A DNA stretch of 64,000 nucleotides from NCBI RefSeq assembly GCF_022662375.1, contig NZ_JAKNQL010000004.1, forward strand, positions 248,001 through 312,000, written 5' to 3'. The DNA is from Pseudomonas sp. CROZ-RG-20F-R04-15. Its GTDB lineage: Bacteria > Pseudomonadota > Gammaproteobacteria > Pseudomonadales > Pseudomonadaceae. A model generated the notes under the pieces. It made no database searches. It was not told where the DNA came from and was given only the letters and a program-made list of their open reading frames with translations. Positions 8,746 to 17,095 of the stretch are shown in pieces (the first letter of the stretch is position 1; the number at the start of each line of letters is the position of its first letter). Position numbers and translations under genes: made by a program.

Positions 8746-9180
8746 GTGGAACACTCGCTCTTAGTTTGGTTGTTACCGACTGTTGCCCTGGTTGTGGGTG
8801 TCGCCATTGGATTCCTGATCGCGCGCGTTGCGCCGAACGCCGCGCCGAGCCGTACGCAGCGTCAACTGGATGATATCCAGGAGCGTTTCGACAGTTATCA
8901 AAACGAGGTGGTCACCCACTTCAACAGCACTGCGATGCTGGTCAAGAAACTGACCCAGAGCTATCAGGAAGTGCAGGATCATCTCGCCGAGGGCGCCAAT
9001 CGTCTGGCCCTGGACGAGCAGACCCGCCAGCGCCTGATCGCTGCCCTGCACGCTGACGCGGCAGTCGCGCCACGTGAACGCCTGACGCCACCGCGCGATC
9101 AGGAGCCGCCGCGCGACTACGCACCGAAGACCCCGAACTCGCCGGGCATGCTCGATGAGCATTACGGGTTGAAGAAGTAA
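8746..9180 (+). CDS. zapG: ZapG/YhcB family protein (DUF1043)
   Basis: A small inner-membrane protein of 144 residues. It has one N-terminal transmembrane segment (LLVWLLPTVALVVGVAIGFL, about residues 5-24), a cytoplasmic coiled-coil (about 35-100) and a Pro-rich tail. Homologues in E. coli (YhcB) link cell division and envelope synthesis. The start is a GTG at 8746 with GAGGAAGGA 6 bases upstream. It is divergent from the hydrolase gene. The conserved NxxVxxHFxxTAxLVxxLTxxYxxVxxHL helix is evident. Confidence 0.9.
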   Translation: MEHSLLVWLLPTVALVVGVAIGFLIARVAPNAAPSRTQRQLDDIQERFDSYQNEVVTHFNSTAMLVKKLTQSYQEVQDHLAEGANRLALDEQTRQRLIAALHADAAVAPRERLTPPRDQEPPRDYAPKTPNSPGMLDEHYGLKK

Positions 9181-9198
9181 TCAGTCTTCGCTGACAAA

Positions 9199-9237
9199 CA
9201 AAAGCCCCCGGACAACGATGTGTCCGGGGGCTTTTTT
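9199..9237 (+). terminator. Terminator after zapG
   Basis: The stem AGCCCCCGGAC/GTCCGGGGGCT is followed by six T. Confidence 0.88.
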
Positions 9238-9270
9238 GTGTCCGATGATTGTGGGTGAATGTTATGGCCC

Positions 9271-9366
9271 CTTCGCGAGCAAGCTCGCTCCCACAGGGTT
9301 AGGTGTGGAACACAAATTTTGTGTACACCTTCAATACCTGTGGGAGCGAGCCTGCTCGCGAAGGGG
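9271..9366. repeat. REP palindrome pair
   Basis: Inverted REP cores are separated by a loop that itself contains a short GGTGT/ACACC palindrome. They lie between the terminators of two convergent genes. Confidence 0.88.
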
Positions 9367-9381
9367 CCGGCGCTGACCACA

Positions 9382-9416
9382 CAAAAAAATGCCCGATCAG
9401 CGGACCGGGCATTTCT
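9382..9416 (-). terminator. Terminator after the OmpA-like lipoprotein gene
   Basis: The stem TGCCCGGTCCG/CGATCGGGCA (minus strand, one bulge) is followed by seven T. Confidence 0.8.
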
Positions 9417-9432
9417 TCATTCAGGCAAGCAC

Positions 9433-10170
9433 TTACGGATACTGCTGAACCGTACCCGGCTGCTGTTGCTGCTGACCACCATACTGCTGACCCGGAATCG
9501 CTTTCAGGTTGACTTCAACCCGACGATTCTGCGCCCGGCCATTCACATCACCGTTGCTGGCAATCGGGTTATCCGGGCCGGCGCCACGAGCCGACAGGTT
9601 GGCACCGCTGACACCTTGCGAGGTCAGGTAAGTCGCCACGCTCTGCGCACGACGCTGGGACAGGTCCATGTTGTGCTGGCGGCTGCCGGTGCTGTCGGTG
9701 TAGCCAACGATTTCGATCTGGTTCTGACTGAATTCTTTCAGCGAGCCCGCGAGGTTGTTCAGCGGCTGATAGAAGCTGGAAGCGATGTTCGCCGAATCGG
9801 TGGCGAATGTGATATTGCCAGGCATGATCAGCTTGATCTGATCGCCCTGGCGCTGCACTTCAACGCCAGTGTTGGCCATGCTCGCGCGCAGTTTCTTTTC
9901 TTGCTGGTCGGCGTAGTAACCGTAACCGGCAGCGGAAGCACCGACCACAGCGGCGCCGATCAATGCCCCTTTGCCACGGTTGTCGTGACCGATGGCGGCA
10001 CCGGCCAGTGCGCCGGCAAGTGCACCGAGGCCGCCGTATTTGGCGGTTTTGCTCATGCCTTGAGAGCCGCTGTCAGCCTGGCCCTGATTGTCATACGGGT
10101 TAGGCGAGGCGCAGCCGGACAGCAAGGCCACGGCAGTAGCGACAATAATCAAACGACGCTTGGTGAACAT
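9433..10170 (-). CDS. OmpA-family outer-membrane lipoprotein (YiaD-like)
   Basis: A predicted lipoprotein of 245 residues that anchors the outer membrane to peptidoglycan. It has a signal peptide ending in the lipobox LLSGC (Cys20), then a glycine-zipper hairpin (about residues 45-90: GGLGALAGALAGAAIG and GALIGAAVVGASAAGYG). The C-terminal OmpA domain carries the peptidoglycan-binding GYTDSTGSRQHNMDLSQRRA and ends in a Gln-rich tail. The ATG at 10170 has GGAG 6 bases upstream. A lone gene with its own terminator. Confidence 0.9.
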   Translation of the reverse strand: MFTKRRLIIVATAVALLSGCASPNPYDNQGQADSGSQGMSKTAKYGGLGALAGALAGAAIGHDNRGKGALIGAAVVGASAAGYGYYADQQEKKLRASMANTGVEVQRQGDQIKLIMPGNITFATDSANIASSFYQPLNNLAGSLKEFSQNQIEIVGYTDSTGSRQHNMDLSQRRAQSVATYLTSQGVSGANLSARGAGPDNPIASNGDVNGRAQNRRVEVNLKAIPGQQYGGQQQQQPGTVQQYP

Positions 10171-10288
10171 GGAGAGCTCCTGGTTTTTCGCATTCTGTGG
10201 TGCAGCGGCCACTGGGTAAAATGGACCTGCGCGGGCGTTGGATCATGACAATGCACAAAAATTCCGACGGGCACTCGTGACAAAATAT

Positions 10289-10933
10289 TTAGGCGCGCAC
10301 AAACGGGTTTTCGCGCATTTCGTCACCCAGACGCGTGTCCGGCCCATGTCCGGTCACCACGGTCGCATCCTCGTCCAGCGTGTACAGCCGCTGCTTGATC
10401 GAGCGCACAATGGTCGCCTGATCGCCTCCCCACAAATCCGTGCGCCCTACGCCGCGACGAAACAACGTGTCGCCGGCTATCAACAGCTTAGCCTCGGAAA
10501 ACCAAAAGCTCATGGAACCGGGTGTATGTCCCGGCGTATGCAGGGCCACGCCGCAACCGCAGGCCAGTTCCTCATCGTCGCTCAACCAGCGGTCTGGCGA
10601 TGGCACTGGAGTGTATGGCACACCGAACATCTGGCACTGCATTTCGAGGTTGTCCCAGAGGAACTGGTCCTCCTTGTGCAAATGCAGGGTTGCACCGGTT
10701 TTCTCCTTCATTTGCCCGGAAGCGAGGAAGTGATCGAGGTGCGCGTGGGTGTGGATGATGCTGACGACTTTCAGGCCATGCGCATCGAGGCGGGCCATGA
10801 TCAGGTCAGGATTGCCGCCCGGGTCGACGACGATAGCTTTTTTGGTGATCGGATCGCCGATGATGGTGCAGTTGCACTGGAGCGGGCCGACGGGGAAGGT
10901 TTCGCGGATGAGCGCGGGCAATAAATCTCCCAT
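10289..10933 (-). CDS. Metallo-beta-lactamase-fold hydrolase, glyoxalase II-like (GloC-type)
   Basis: A 214-residue zinc-dependent hydrolase. Metal ligands are visible in HTHAHLDH, in TPGHTPGS, in the bridging Asp of LLIAGDTLF and in the last His of VVTGHGPDT. The N-terminus QCNCTIIGD matches the GloC/YcbL group of short glyoxalase II enzymes, which hydrolyse S-lactoylglutathione in vitro. The C-terminal glutathione-binding domain of full glyoxalase II is absent. The AT-rich orphan gene begins about 200 bases away on the other strand. Confidence 0.88.
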   Translation of the reverse strand: MGDLLPALIRETFPVGPLQCNCTIIGDPITKKAIVVDPGGNPDLIMARLDAHGLKVVSIIHTHAHLDHFLASGQMKEKTGATLHLHKEDQFLWDNLEMQCQMFGVPYTPVPSPDRWLSDDEELACGCGVALHTPGHTPGSMSFWFSEAKLLIAGDTLFRRGVGRTDLWGGDQATIVRSIKQRLYTLDEDATVVTGHGPDTRLGDEMRENPFVRA

Positions 10934-11129
10934 AGATACTCCTAAGGTCTAATCGTATTAAGTTTGCGCAAGGCATCCTCAGCAAGAGATCATTCTGTTA
11001 ATAGTAGCTTGAACAGGTAATTGCATTTTCTCAATGGCGACACAACGTTAACGAAAACGCTCATCGCGCAACTCAATCACATTCTCTGCCTAAACACCAC
11101 CACCTTATAACCCTTCATGAGCCAAACAC

Positions 11130-12350
11130 ATGTATCAGCAGTATAAAAACTATTTCACATCCACCGATGACACCAACGCTCATTTTTTTGAAATTGCAGC
11201 ATCGCCCTATCCGTCGTTTTTCTACGAGGAGTCCCTTTTTTTCGGCAATGACTCGCACAGAATACATATCATCGATCAGTTTTGTGGAAAGCGTCCCGCC
11301 CTTTTCAACCATCAATTCTGCACAAATAACTCTCAACTGGAACTTATGTTTTGGTGCTCAATAACCCTAGACTCACACGTCGCAAGCTTGCTACACGAAT
11401 ACGTAGAAAACCCAGAACCGCTATCACCTGAAAAATATCAGACCGCTGAAGCCTTCATACTTCATTTAGCTGAAACAAAGTGTGACTTCTCCCCATTGTT
11501 TTATGTTACAGAAGCCTACCTAAAATCCACATCTGAAGATTTCAATCGATATGTCCCCAAGGTATTAGCCTCAATATTAAAGCTACAGGCCATGTGCGAA
11601 AACACCTTCATTAAAGAAAGAAAAATCAAGCTAAAACCAGATGCTATAGCTCACTATTGCAACCTCTACGGTGAAGACAACCTTGATGACTGCGCGAATG
11701 CCTGGGTAAAACAAATCGCTTCCGGCATAAACAAAAAAGATACAACACATTTAATAGATTTCACCTACGCCAGCCTATTAAAGATGGTACTAATTAAATT
11801 CGTCGACAATAAAGGCGTCGTAAAAAAATGTGAACAGTTCGAAAAATTCATGATTGACGAACTGGGCATTCGCCTCGCGAGGGAGTCAGGTTTAGCTCTG
11901 TACTATTTCAGCGGATTGGCAGGAAAACTTGTCAACACTCAAGCGAATATGCCATTGGAACATGCTATACATGATCTCAAGGCAACCGCATGGGATATAT
12001 TCCTTCTTAAAATGCCAGAAACTCTTCTAACTCCAAACTACCTTCCAGAAATAAACGTATCCTACGTAGCAACCTCGGAAACCAAGCTCTATGAGCTAGG
12101 AACACTCTTTGACGTACAACATCTTGCCTGCCGGACTGACGAAGAAGGAACTGGAATACCACTGATCAGTTTGAGCATGGAGTCAATTAGTAAGAAGGTT
12201 GACGATGTAGCTATACAAAAGCTCATTAAAGCCAACGAGGAAATTTCCTTCCGAAGAATGGCAGTTTCCAAAATAACTGCATGTTCGCCAGACAAACTTA
12301 AAGCGATAATCTTTGACTTGGAAACGCAACTATCTAACCTTTGTCGCTAG
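11130..12350 (+). CDS. Orphan AT-rich protein of unknown function; possible PIN-like fold
   Basis: A 406-residue soluble protein that I do not recognise. It has no signal peptide or membrane segment. Codon use is strikingly AT-rich (runs of AAA, ATA and TTA codons) compared with neighbours on both sides, indicating recent acquisition. An in-frame TGA at 11118-11120 and no better ATG fix the start at 11130, though the ribosome site is weak. ITLDSHVASLLHEYV (D81) resembles the first strand and acidic motif of PIN-domain RNases. E128 (FYVTEAY), D282/D289 and the late VATSETKL (E317) could supply the remaining acids, but this is only a motif impression. It ends 7 bases from the converging regulator gene. 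No antitoxin-like partner is visible. Confidence 0.75.
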   Translation: MYQQYKNYFTSTDDTNAHFFEIAASPYPSFFYEESLFFGNDSHRIHIIDQFCGKRPALFNHQFCTNNSQLELMFWCSITLDSHVASLLHEYVENPEPLSPEKYQTAEAFILHLAETKCDFSPLFYVTEAYLKSTSEDFNRYVPKVLASILKLQAMCENTFIKERKIKLKPDAIAHYCNLYGEDNLDDCANAWVKQIASGINKKDTTHLIDFTYASLLKMVLIKFVDNKGVVKKCEQFEKFMIDELGIRLARESGLALYYFSGLAGKLVNTQANMPLEHAIHDLKATAWDIFLLKMPETLLTPNYLPEINVSYVATSETKLYELGTLFDVQHLACRTDEEGTGIPLISLSMESISKKVDDVAIQKLIKANEEISFRRMAVSKITACSPDKLKAIIFDLETQLSNLCR

Positions 12351-12357
12351 GTTTCCA

Positions 12358-15087
12358 TCAAAGAATGCCCAGTCCTTTGGCCCGCGCCACCGCCTGCGTT
12401 CGCCGCTCAACTCCCAACTTACTGTTTATATGGCTGGCGTGGGTTTTCACCGTATGCAAGGAAATGAACAACTGCTCGCTGATTTCCTGATTCGAACAGC
12501 CTTGGGCGATCAGGCGTAGTACCGCCAGTTCGCGGCTGCTGAGTTGTTCAGCCACGCCGGACTCGACAACCGGACGAAGCGTTGCCGCGGGGAAGTGTTC
12601 AAGTAGTTGCTGTCCTGCCAGCGCGGGCGAATTCTGCAACTGCCCCCGCAACCAGTCAGCGTGCCCTTTCACCAACACATCGAATGGCTGCAACACTCCC
12701 CCAGCCGCAGCTTCCAGCGCCTGACTCAAAGCCTTGCGTGCTTCCGGCTCACGACCACTGGCCAGCAACAACGAAACCTTCTGGGTCAACGCCATCACGC
12801 TGAGCAACTGCCGGCCGGTTTGCTGGCCGTTTTCATGCAACACGTTCAATCGCCCTTCGGCGAGCATCGGTTGCCCCTGAATCATGTCGAGCAGCGCTTG
12901 TTGCAGTTCCACATGCAACGGCAGCTGTGGATGAAACTCAGGTGGCGCGGCGCCGCGCTCGCCTGTGTAAGTCTGACCAAGACGCGCGAGCCACGCCTCG
13001 GCAAGATCGGTACGGCCCTGCGCCAGCCACAGCTCACATTTGACCAGGGTGATCATCGCCAGATAGTAGATCGGCGGTACGTCCCAGATGTGCATCAGGC
13101 GTTCGGCTTCAGCGAGTTCGGCAAAGGCCTTGGCGAAATCGCCGCTGCTGCCGTCCAGTCGCGCGATGACGCAGTGACCGATCAACACGCTGATATCGCG
13201 ACAGGCGCGTGCTTCGCCGATGCCGGCCAACAAACGCACACGCGCAGCCTGCGGCTGCAAGCGCATCGCCAACAGGAAGCCCTCATACAGCGTCAGTCGT
13301 GCGCGCACCGCATACAGGCGTTGTGGTGACAAGCCGCGCAAACGCTCCAGCCCCTGATGGACTTCATCGAGGGCGCGCAGGATCTCGCCGCGAGCCTGCA
13401 ACACCCGCGCACGGTCGTAATGCGCCAGCGCTTCGAACAACGGATTGCCGACACGCTGCGCCAGCTCCAGGGACTCTCGGTTAAGACCGCGTGCGCGCCA
13501 CAGATCGCCATCGGCAATGGCCAGATTGGACAAGGTTGATAAACACATCAGCCGTTGGCCATAACGTTTCGCCGGCAGGCTTTCCAAAGCTTCACTGCAG
13601 TATCTGAGCGTCAGCTCACGATGGCCGCGACCACGGGCAATGATTCCGCTCAGTGCCAGCCATTGCGCCAGCATCGATTTCTGCGCGGTAGCGGAAGGCG
13701 CCGGCAGGAACCGGCTCAGGTGGCTGGACAACTCTTCGGCGGCATCGAGCTGACAGGCCAAGCCCAACGCCCAGCTGTAAAGCACGATCAAGCGCGGCGT
13801 GCTTATCAGCAAACTGTCGGGCAAGTCCATTTTCCAGCGCAGCAGCATGCCGACATTTTGCTCGGCCAGCAGTTGTTCTTCGGAAAGGTTTTGCACCAGA
13901 TTTGCCGCCACATCGAGGTGGCCTGCGCGTAACGCCTGTTCTACCGCCTCGTCGAGCAAGCCTTGGGCGTTGAACCAGCGACAGGCGCGCAGGTGCAGCG
14001 TGGCGGTCGGCACCATCGCTTGCGCAATCGGCCGGCTGCGCAATAAATCAGAGAATAAATGGTGATAGCGATACCAGTGACCGTGCTCGTCCAGCGGCAC
14101 CAGAAAGACCTGATGGGCCAACAGGAAACGCAAAATCTCGGCGCTGTCATGGGCCTCGCGAACGGCATCGCACAACTCGCTGCAAAAGCGCTCCTGAGGT
14201 GCGGTGTCGTAGAGAAAGGCCTGCACTTCGGCCGGCAGGCAATCGATGACTTCTTCCAGCAGATAATCGCGGATCAGCCCTTCCCCGCCGTTCAACGTTT
14301 GCGGCAATGCTGCATCGCTGCCGGCTTCAGACATCGCCAGCAACCAGAAACGTAAACCGGCAACCCAACCTTCACTGCGCTGAATCAGGTTTTCCAGGGC
14401 TTCACCGCGCAGAGAACTGCTGTGGCGATCGAGCAAGGTCAAAGCTTCGTCGTGGGTCAGGCGCAGATCCGCTTCATGCAACTCCAGCAACTGCCGCGAC
14501 AGACGCAAGCGGGCCAGATGCCAGTCCGGACGCTGGCGACTGGTGACCATCACCAGCAAGCCATCAGGCAGATGATTGAGGAAAAACTGCAGGCAACGGT
14601 CAAGCACCGGGCCTTGCGCGAGATGGTAATCGTCGAGCACCAGCAGCAACGGCGCAGCAGGATCGAGGTGCAGCGCCAGCTCATCAAGCAAGCCGTCGAG
14701 CCATTCTTCGAAGGCAAACGGCTGATGACGTTGACGCATTTTCAGCAGGCCGAGTGCGCGACTGCCCAGTTGCGGAAAGTAGTCCTGCAGGCCTTCAAGC
14801 AAACGTTCGAGAAACCGCCCCGGGTCGCTGTCACGAGGACTCAGCCCCAGCCAGAGGCTTTGCCAGTGCGCCGGCAGACTCTGACAGAACTCCACCGCCA
14901 GCGAACTCTTGCCGAACCCGGCGGGGGCGCTGACCAGCAACAGCCGTCCACCGAGCCCGGCCTGCAGGCGCTCGCAAAGACGTGGTCGCAAGACGTAGCC
15001 GTCGGGCAGCGGCGGGCGAAAAAAACGCCCGTCCAGTGCCGCGACGGCAACGCTTGCGGGACCCGGAAGTGGGGACAGATCAGTCAT
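12358..15087 (-). CDS. MalT-type LuxR-family transcriptional regulator
   Basis: A large 909-residue LAL/MalT-type activator. The N-terminal NTPase has Walker A APAGFGKS (residues 54-61) and Walker B LLLVLDDY (147-154). A long helical TPR-like sensor region follows (about 350-830), then a C-terminal LuxR helix-turn-helix (about 845-909: LSSRELAVLRLIAQG, SNQEISEQLFISLHTVKTHASHIN). Such proteins need ATP and an inducer to activate genes. It is on the same strand as, and downstream of, the DUF1302-DUF1329 and acyl-CoA synthetase genes, which are its likeliest targets. A repeat element separates it from them. The inducer is unknown. Confidence 0.92.
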   Translation of the reverse strand: MTDLSPLPGPASVAVAALDGRFFRPPLPDGYVLRPRLCERLQAGLGGRLLLVSAPAGFGKSSLAVEFCQSLPAHWQSLWLGLSPRDSDPGRFLERLLEGLQDYFPQLGSRALGLLKMRQRHQPFAFEEWLDGLLDELALHLDPAAPLLLVLDDYHLAQGPVLDRCLQFFLNHLPDGLLVMVTSRQRPDWHLARLRLSRQLLELHEADLRLTHDEALTLLDRHSSSLRGEALENLIQRSEGWVAGLRFWLLAMSEAGSDAALPQTLNGGEGLIRDYLLEEVIDCLPAEVQAFLYDTAPQERFCSELCDAVREAHDSAEILRFLLAHQVFLVPLDEHGHWYRYHHLFSDLLRSRPIAQAMVPTATLHLRACRWFNAQGLLDEAVEQALRAGHLDVAANLVQNLSEEQLLAEQNVGMLLRWKMDLPDSLLISTPRLIVLYSWALGLACQLDAAEELSSHLSRFLPAPSATAQKSMLAQWLALSGIIARGRGHRELTLRYCSEALESLPAKRYGQRLMCLSTLSNLAIADGDLWRARGLNRESLELAQRVGNPLFEALAHYDRARVLQARGEILRALDEVHQGLERLRGLSPQRLYAVRARLTLYEGFLLAMRLQPQAARVRLLAGIGEARACRDISVLIGHCVIARLDGSSGDFAKAFAELAEAERLMHIWDVPPIYYLAMITLVKCELWLAQGRTDLAEAWLARLGQTYTGERGAAPPEFHPQLPLHVELQQALLDMIQGQPMLAEGRLNVLHENGQQTGRQLLSVMALTQKVSLLLASGREPEARKALSQALEAAAGGVLQPFDVLVKGHADWLRGQLQNSPALAGQQLLEHFPAATLRPVVESGVAEQLSSRELAVLRLIAQGCSNQEISEQLFISLHTVKTHASHINSKLGVERRTQAVARAKGLGIL

Positions 15088-15227
15088 GGCCGGCTCTTGT
15101 TCGAATTGCTGTTGGCGGCGTTGCAGATGTCCGCAGACTAGCCTTAAACGTACCGGGAATGAAGGTTGCTGCTACAAATGGCTACAAAAGTCTTTCCAGA
15201 ATGCGCCATTCCCCCCCCATTTCGACC

Positions 15228-15611
15228 TGTAGGAGCTGCCGAAGGCTGCGATCTTTTGATCTGCTTTTGATCTGGCTTTTGATTTTCGCCCCCATCGGCA
15301 GGCCGAGCGAAGGCGTTCATCCGGGGCAGGCGCGCAGCGCCGTGCGGCGTAGCCGCATACATCGAGAGGAGGTGCAGCGAAGCAAACCGTAGGCGATGCC
15401 CCCGGATGAACACCGTAGCGAGGGAACACTGAGCCTAAGCGAAGTGCCGTACGCCGGGGGCCAAGCCTTTTGATTCCTTTTTGGCGTTTGAAAAAGGGAC
15501 TCGCTGTAAGAGCGAAACCGCCAGAGGCCCCAACCGCAACAACGGATATGCCCCCAAAACCCACGGTCCAAACAAAAGATCAAAAGATCGCAGCCTTCGG
15601 CAACTCCTACA
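15228..15611. mobile_element. 384-bp MITE-like element with 35-bp terminal inverted repeats
   Basis: The two ends are 35-base inverted repeats (15228-15262 and 15577-15611) that differ at one position. Each begins TGTAGGAG and contains GCCGAAGGCTGCGATC. The interior is GC-rich with further small palindromes and three CTTTTGATCTG-like direct repeats near the left end. No transposase or convincing reading frame is inside. No clear target duplication flanks it. I recall similar ends scattered in fluorescens-group genomes, so a non-autonomous mobile or extended REP-type element is the best reading. With the short flanks it fills the 616-base gap between the regulator and DUF1329 genes. Confidence 0.7.
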
Positions 15612-15640
15612 AAAGCGGTTCGAAGGCGCGCAGGCCGCGC

Positions 15641-15674
15641 AAAAAAAACGCCCCGAACCGGTCGGGGCGTTTTC
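15641..15674 (-). terminator. Terminator after the DUF1302-DUF1329 operon
   Basis: The stem ACGCCCCGACC/GGTTCGGGGCGT (minus strand) is followed by eight T, 30 bases after the DUF1329 stop. Confidence 0.85.
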
Positions 15675-15703
15675 ACGAGGATGCGGCCTCGGGTTACACC
15701 GGG

Positions 15704-17068
15704 TTAGCGAACACCATCCTGACGCAATGCGGCTGGGGTGAAGTCGCTGGTGGTGGCAGTGAAACCGAAGTCATACGCCTGCTTCTCTTCGTTCTTCATG
15801 CCCAGTGCCAGGTAGCGGCCGGACTGCAGGTCGTAGAGGGTTTCCAAGGCATACCACGGCACTTGTTTGTCGTAGTAGTTCTCGGCATGCGCTTCGGCAA
15901 CGCGCCACAGTTGGCCACGACCGTCGTAGTGGTCGATCACCGCTGCCTGCCAGGTGTCTTCGTCGATGTAGAAGTCACGTTTGGCGTAGATGTGGCGCTG
16001 ACCCTCCTTCAGTGTCGCAACCACATGCCAGACGCGGCGCAGCTCGTAACGCGCCAGATCCTGGTTGATGTGACCGGCCTTGATGATGTCGGCGTATTTC
16101 AGCTTCGGATCGTCGAGCTTGTAGCTGTCGGAGGCGATGTACATCTCTTTCTTGCCTTCAAGCTTCCAGTCGTAGCGATCCGGCGCACCGTTGAACATGT
16201 CGAGGTTGTCGGAGGTCCGCAAGCCATCCGCCGCAGTCCCCGGACCGTCATAGGACACCTGTGGCGCGCGGCGCACACGACGCTGACCGGCGTTGTAGAC
16301 CCACGCCGAACGTGGCTCTTTCACCTGGTCGAGGGTCTCGTGCACCAGCAGCACACCACCGGCCAGACGCGCCGGCGCGGTTACTTTCTGTTTGAAGTAG
16401 AACAGGATGTTGCCCGGGTTTTTCGGGTCGTAGTCCTTCATCTTGTCGCGGAACACGAACTGATCCTGGAAGTACACCAGGCTGTACGAGCCGTTCGGTT
16501 GCGGCGTGGCTTGAGTCACCAGACGAGTCACGCTGCCACCGCGATAGCGGGTGATGTGGTTCCAGATGACTTCCACACCGCTCTTCGGAATCGGGAACGG
16601 CACGGCCGTTTCGAAGTTCTCCAGACCGTTGCCGCCGGACACCAGGTTGGTGGTGGTGGCGTTTTTCTTGATCGCGGCAAACACGTCATCTGGCACGGTC
16701 GCACCGCGATGGGACGGGTAAACCGGCATCTTGAAGGTGTCCGGGTAGCGCTTGAACATCGCGTATTGACCCGGCGCCAGCTTGTCCTTGTACTTGTCGA
16801 CATCCTTGGCGGTGATGGTGAACAGCGGTTGTTCGCTGGCGTAAGGGTTGGACAGGAAGCCACGCGCGTCGACGCTGCCGGCATTCTTCGGCAGCGGCTT
16901 CCACGCCGGGATCGAACCATCGGCGTTACCGGCCATTTCAGCGCCCATCGGCGTCAGGCTCTTGCCCAGTTTGTCGGCTTCTGCAGCAGGCACCGCAGCC
17001 ATGACCCCGGTCGCCAGCAGCGACAGGCCCAGAACACTGGCGTGGAACAGACTCTTTGTTATTTTCAT
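15704..17068 (-). CDS. DUF1329 periplasmic/outer-membrane protein
   Basis: A 454-residue exported protein. It has a Sec signal peptide (MKITKSLFHASVLGLSLLATGVMA, cleaved before AVPAAEA). The mature part is of the DUF1329 family, related to the LolA/LolB-like lipid-handling fold. It contains the conserved VYNAGQRRVRRAP, DGLRTSDNLDMF, LRRVWHVVATLKEGQRHIYAKR and YIDEDTW segments. It follows DUF1302 by 27 bases, the standard pairing. These pairs sit beside acyl-CoA ligases, esterases or RND lipid exporters in many proteobacteria and are thought to move hydrophobic compounds across the envelope. That role is inferred from context, not shown here. Confidence 0.9.
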   Translation of the reverse strand: MKITKSLFHASVLGLSLLATGVMAAVPAAEADKLGKSLTPMGAEMAGNADGSIPAWKPLPKNAGSVDARGFLSNPYASEQPLFTITAKDVDKYKDKLAPGQYAMFKRYPDTFKMPVYPSHRGATVPDDVFAAIKKNATTTNLVSGGNGLENFETAVPFPIPKSGVEVIWNHITRYRGGSVTRLVTQATPQPNGSYSLVYFQDQFVFRDKMKDYDPKNPGNILFYFKQKVTAPARLAGGVLLVHETLDQVKEPRSAWVYNAGQRRVRRAPQVSYDGPGTAADGLRTSDNLDMFNGAPDRYDWKLEGKKEMYIASDSYKLDDPKLKYADIIKAGHINQDLARYELRRVWHVVATLKEGQRHIYAKRDFYIDEDTWQAAVIDHYDGRGQLWRVAEAHAENYYDKQVPWYALETLYDLQSGRYLALGMKNEEKQAYDFGFTATTSDFTPAALRQDGVR

Positions 17069-17095
17069 AAATTCGTTCGTCCTGAAATGCAGTGC

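Noticed and set aside
9307..9330. TGTACA-like sequence (GTGTACACC) as another LitR operator
   Set aside because: It is inside the loop of a REP pair, has no partner half-site 12 bases away and no promoter-linked gene downstream.
11130..12350. Prophage or integrated island around the AT-rich gene
   Set aside because: No integrase, att repeat, tRNA junction or second AT-rich gene is next to it. It is a single-gene insertion at most.
15172..15564. 130-codon frame inside the repeat element
   Set aside because: It spans the terminal repeat and palindromic interior, has low-complexity Arg/Pro/Ala-rich translation and no ribosome site. It is probably a translated repeat.
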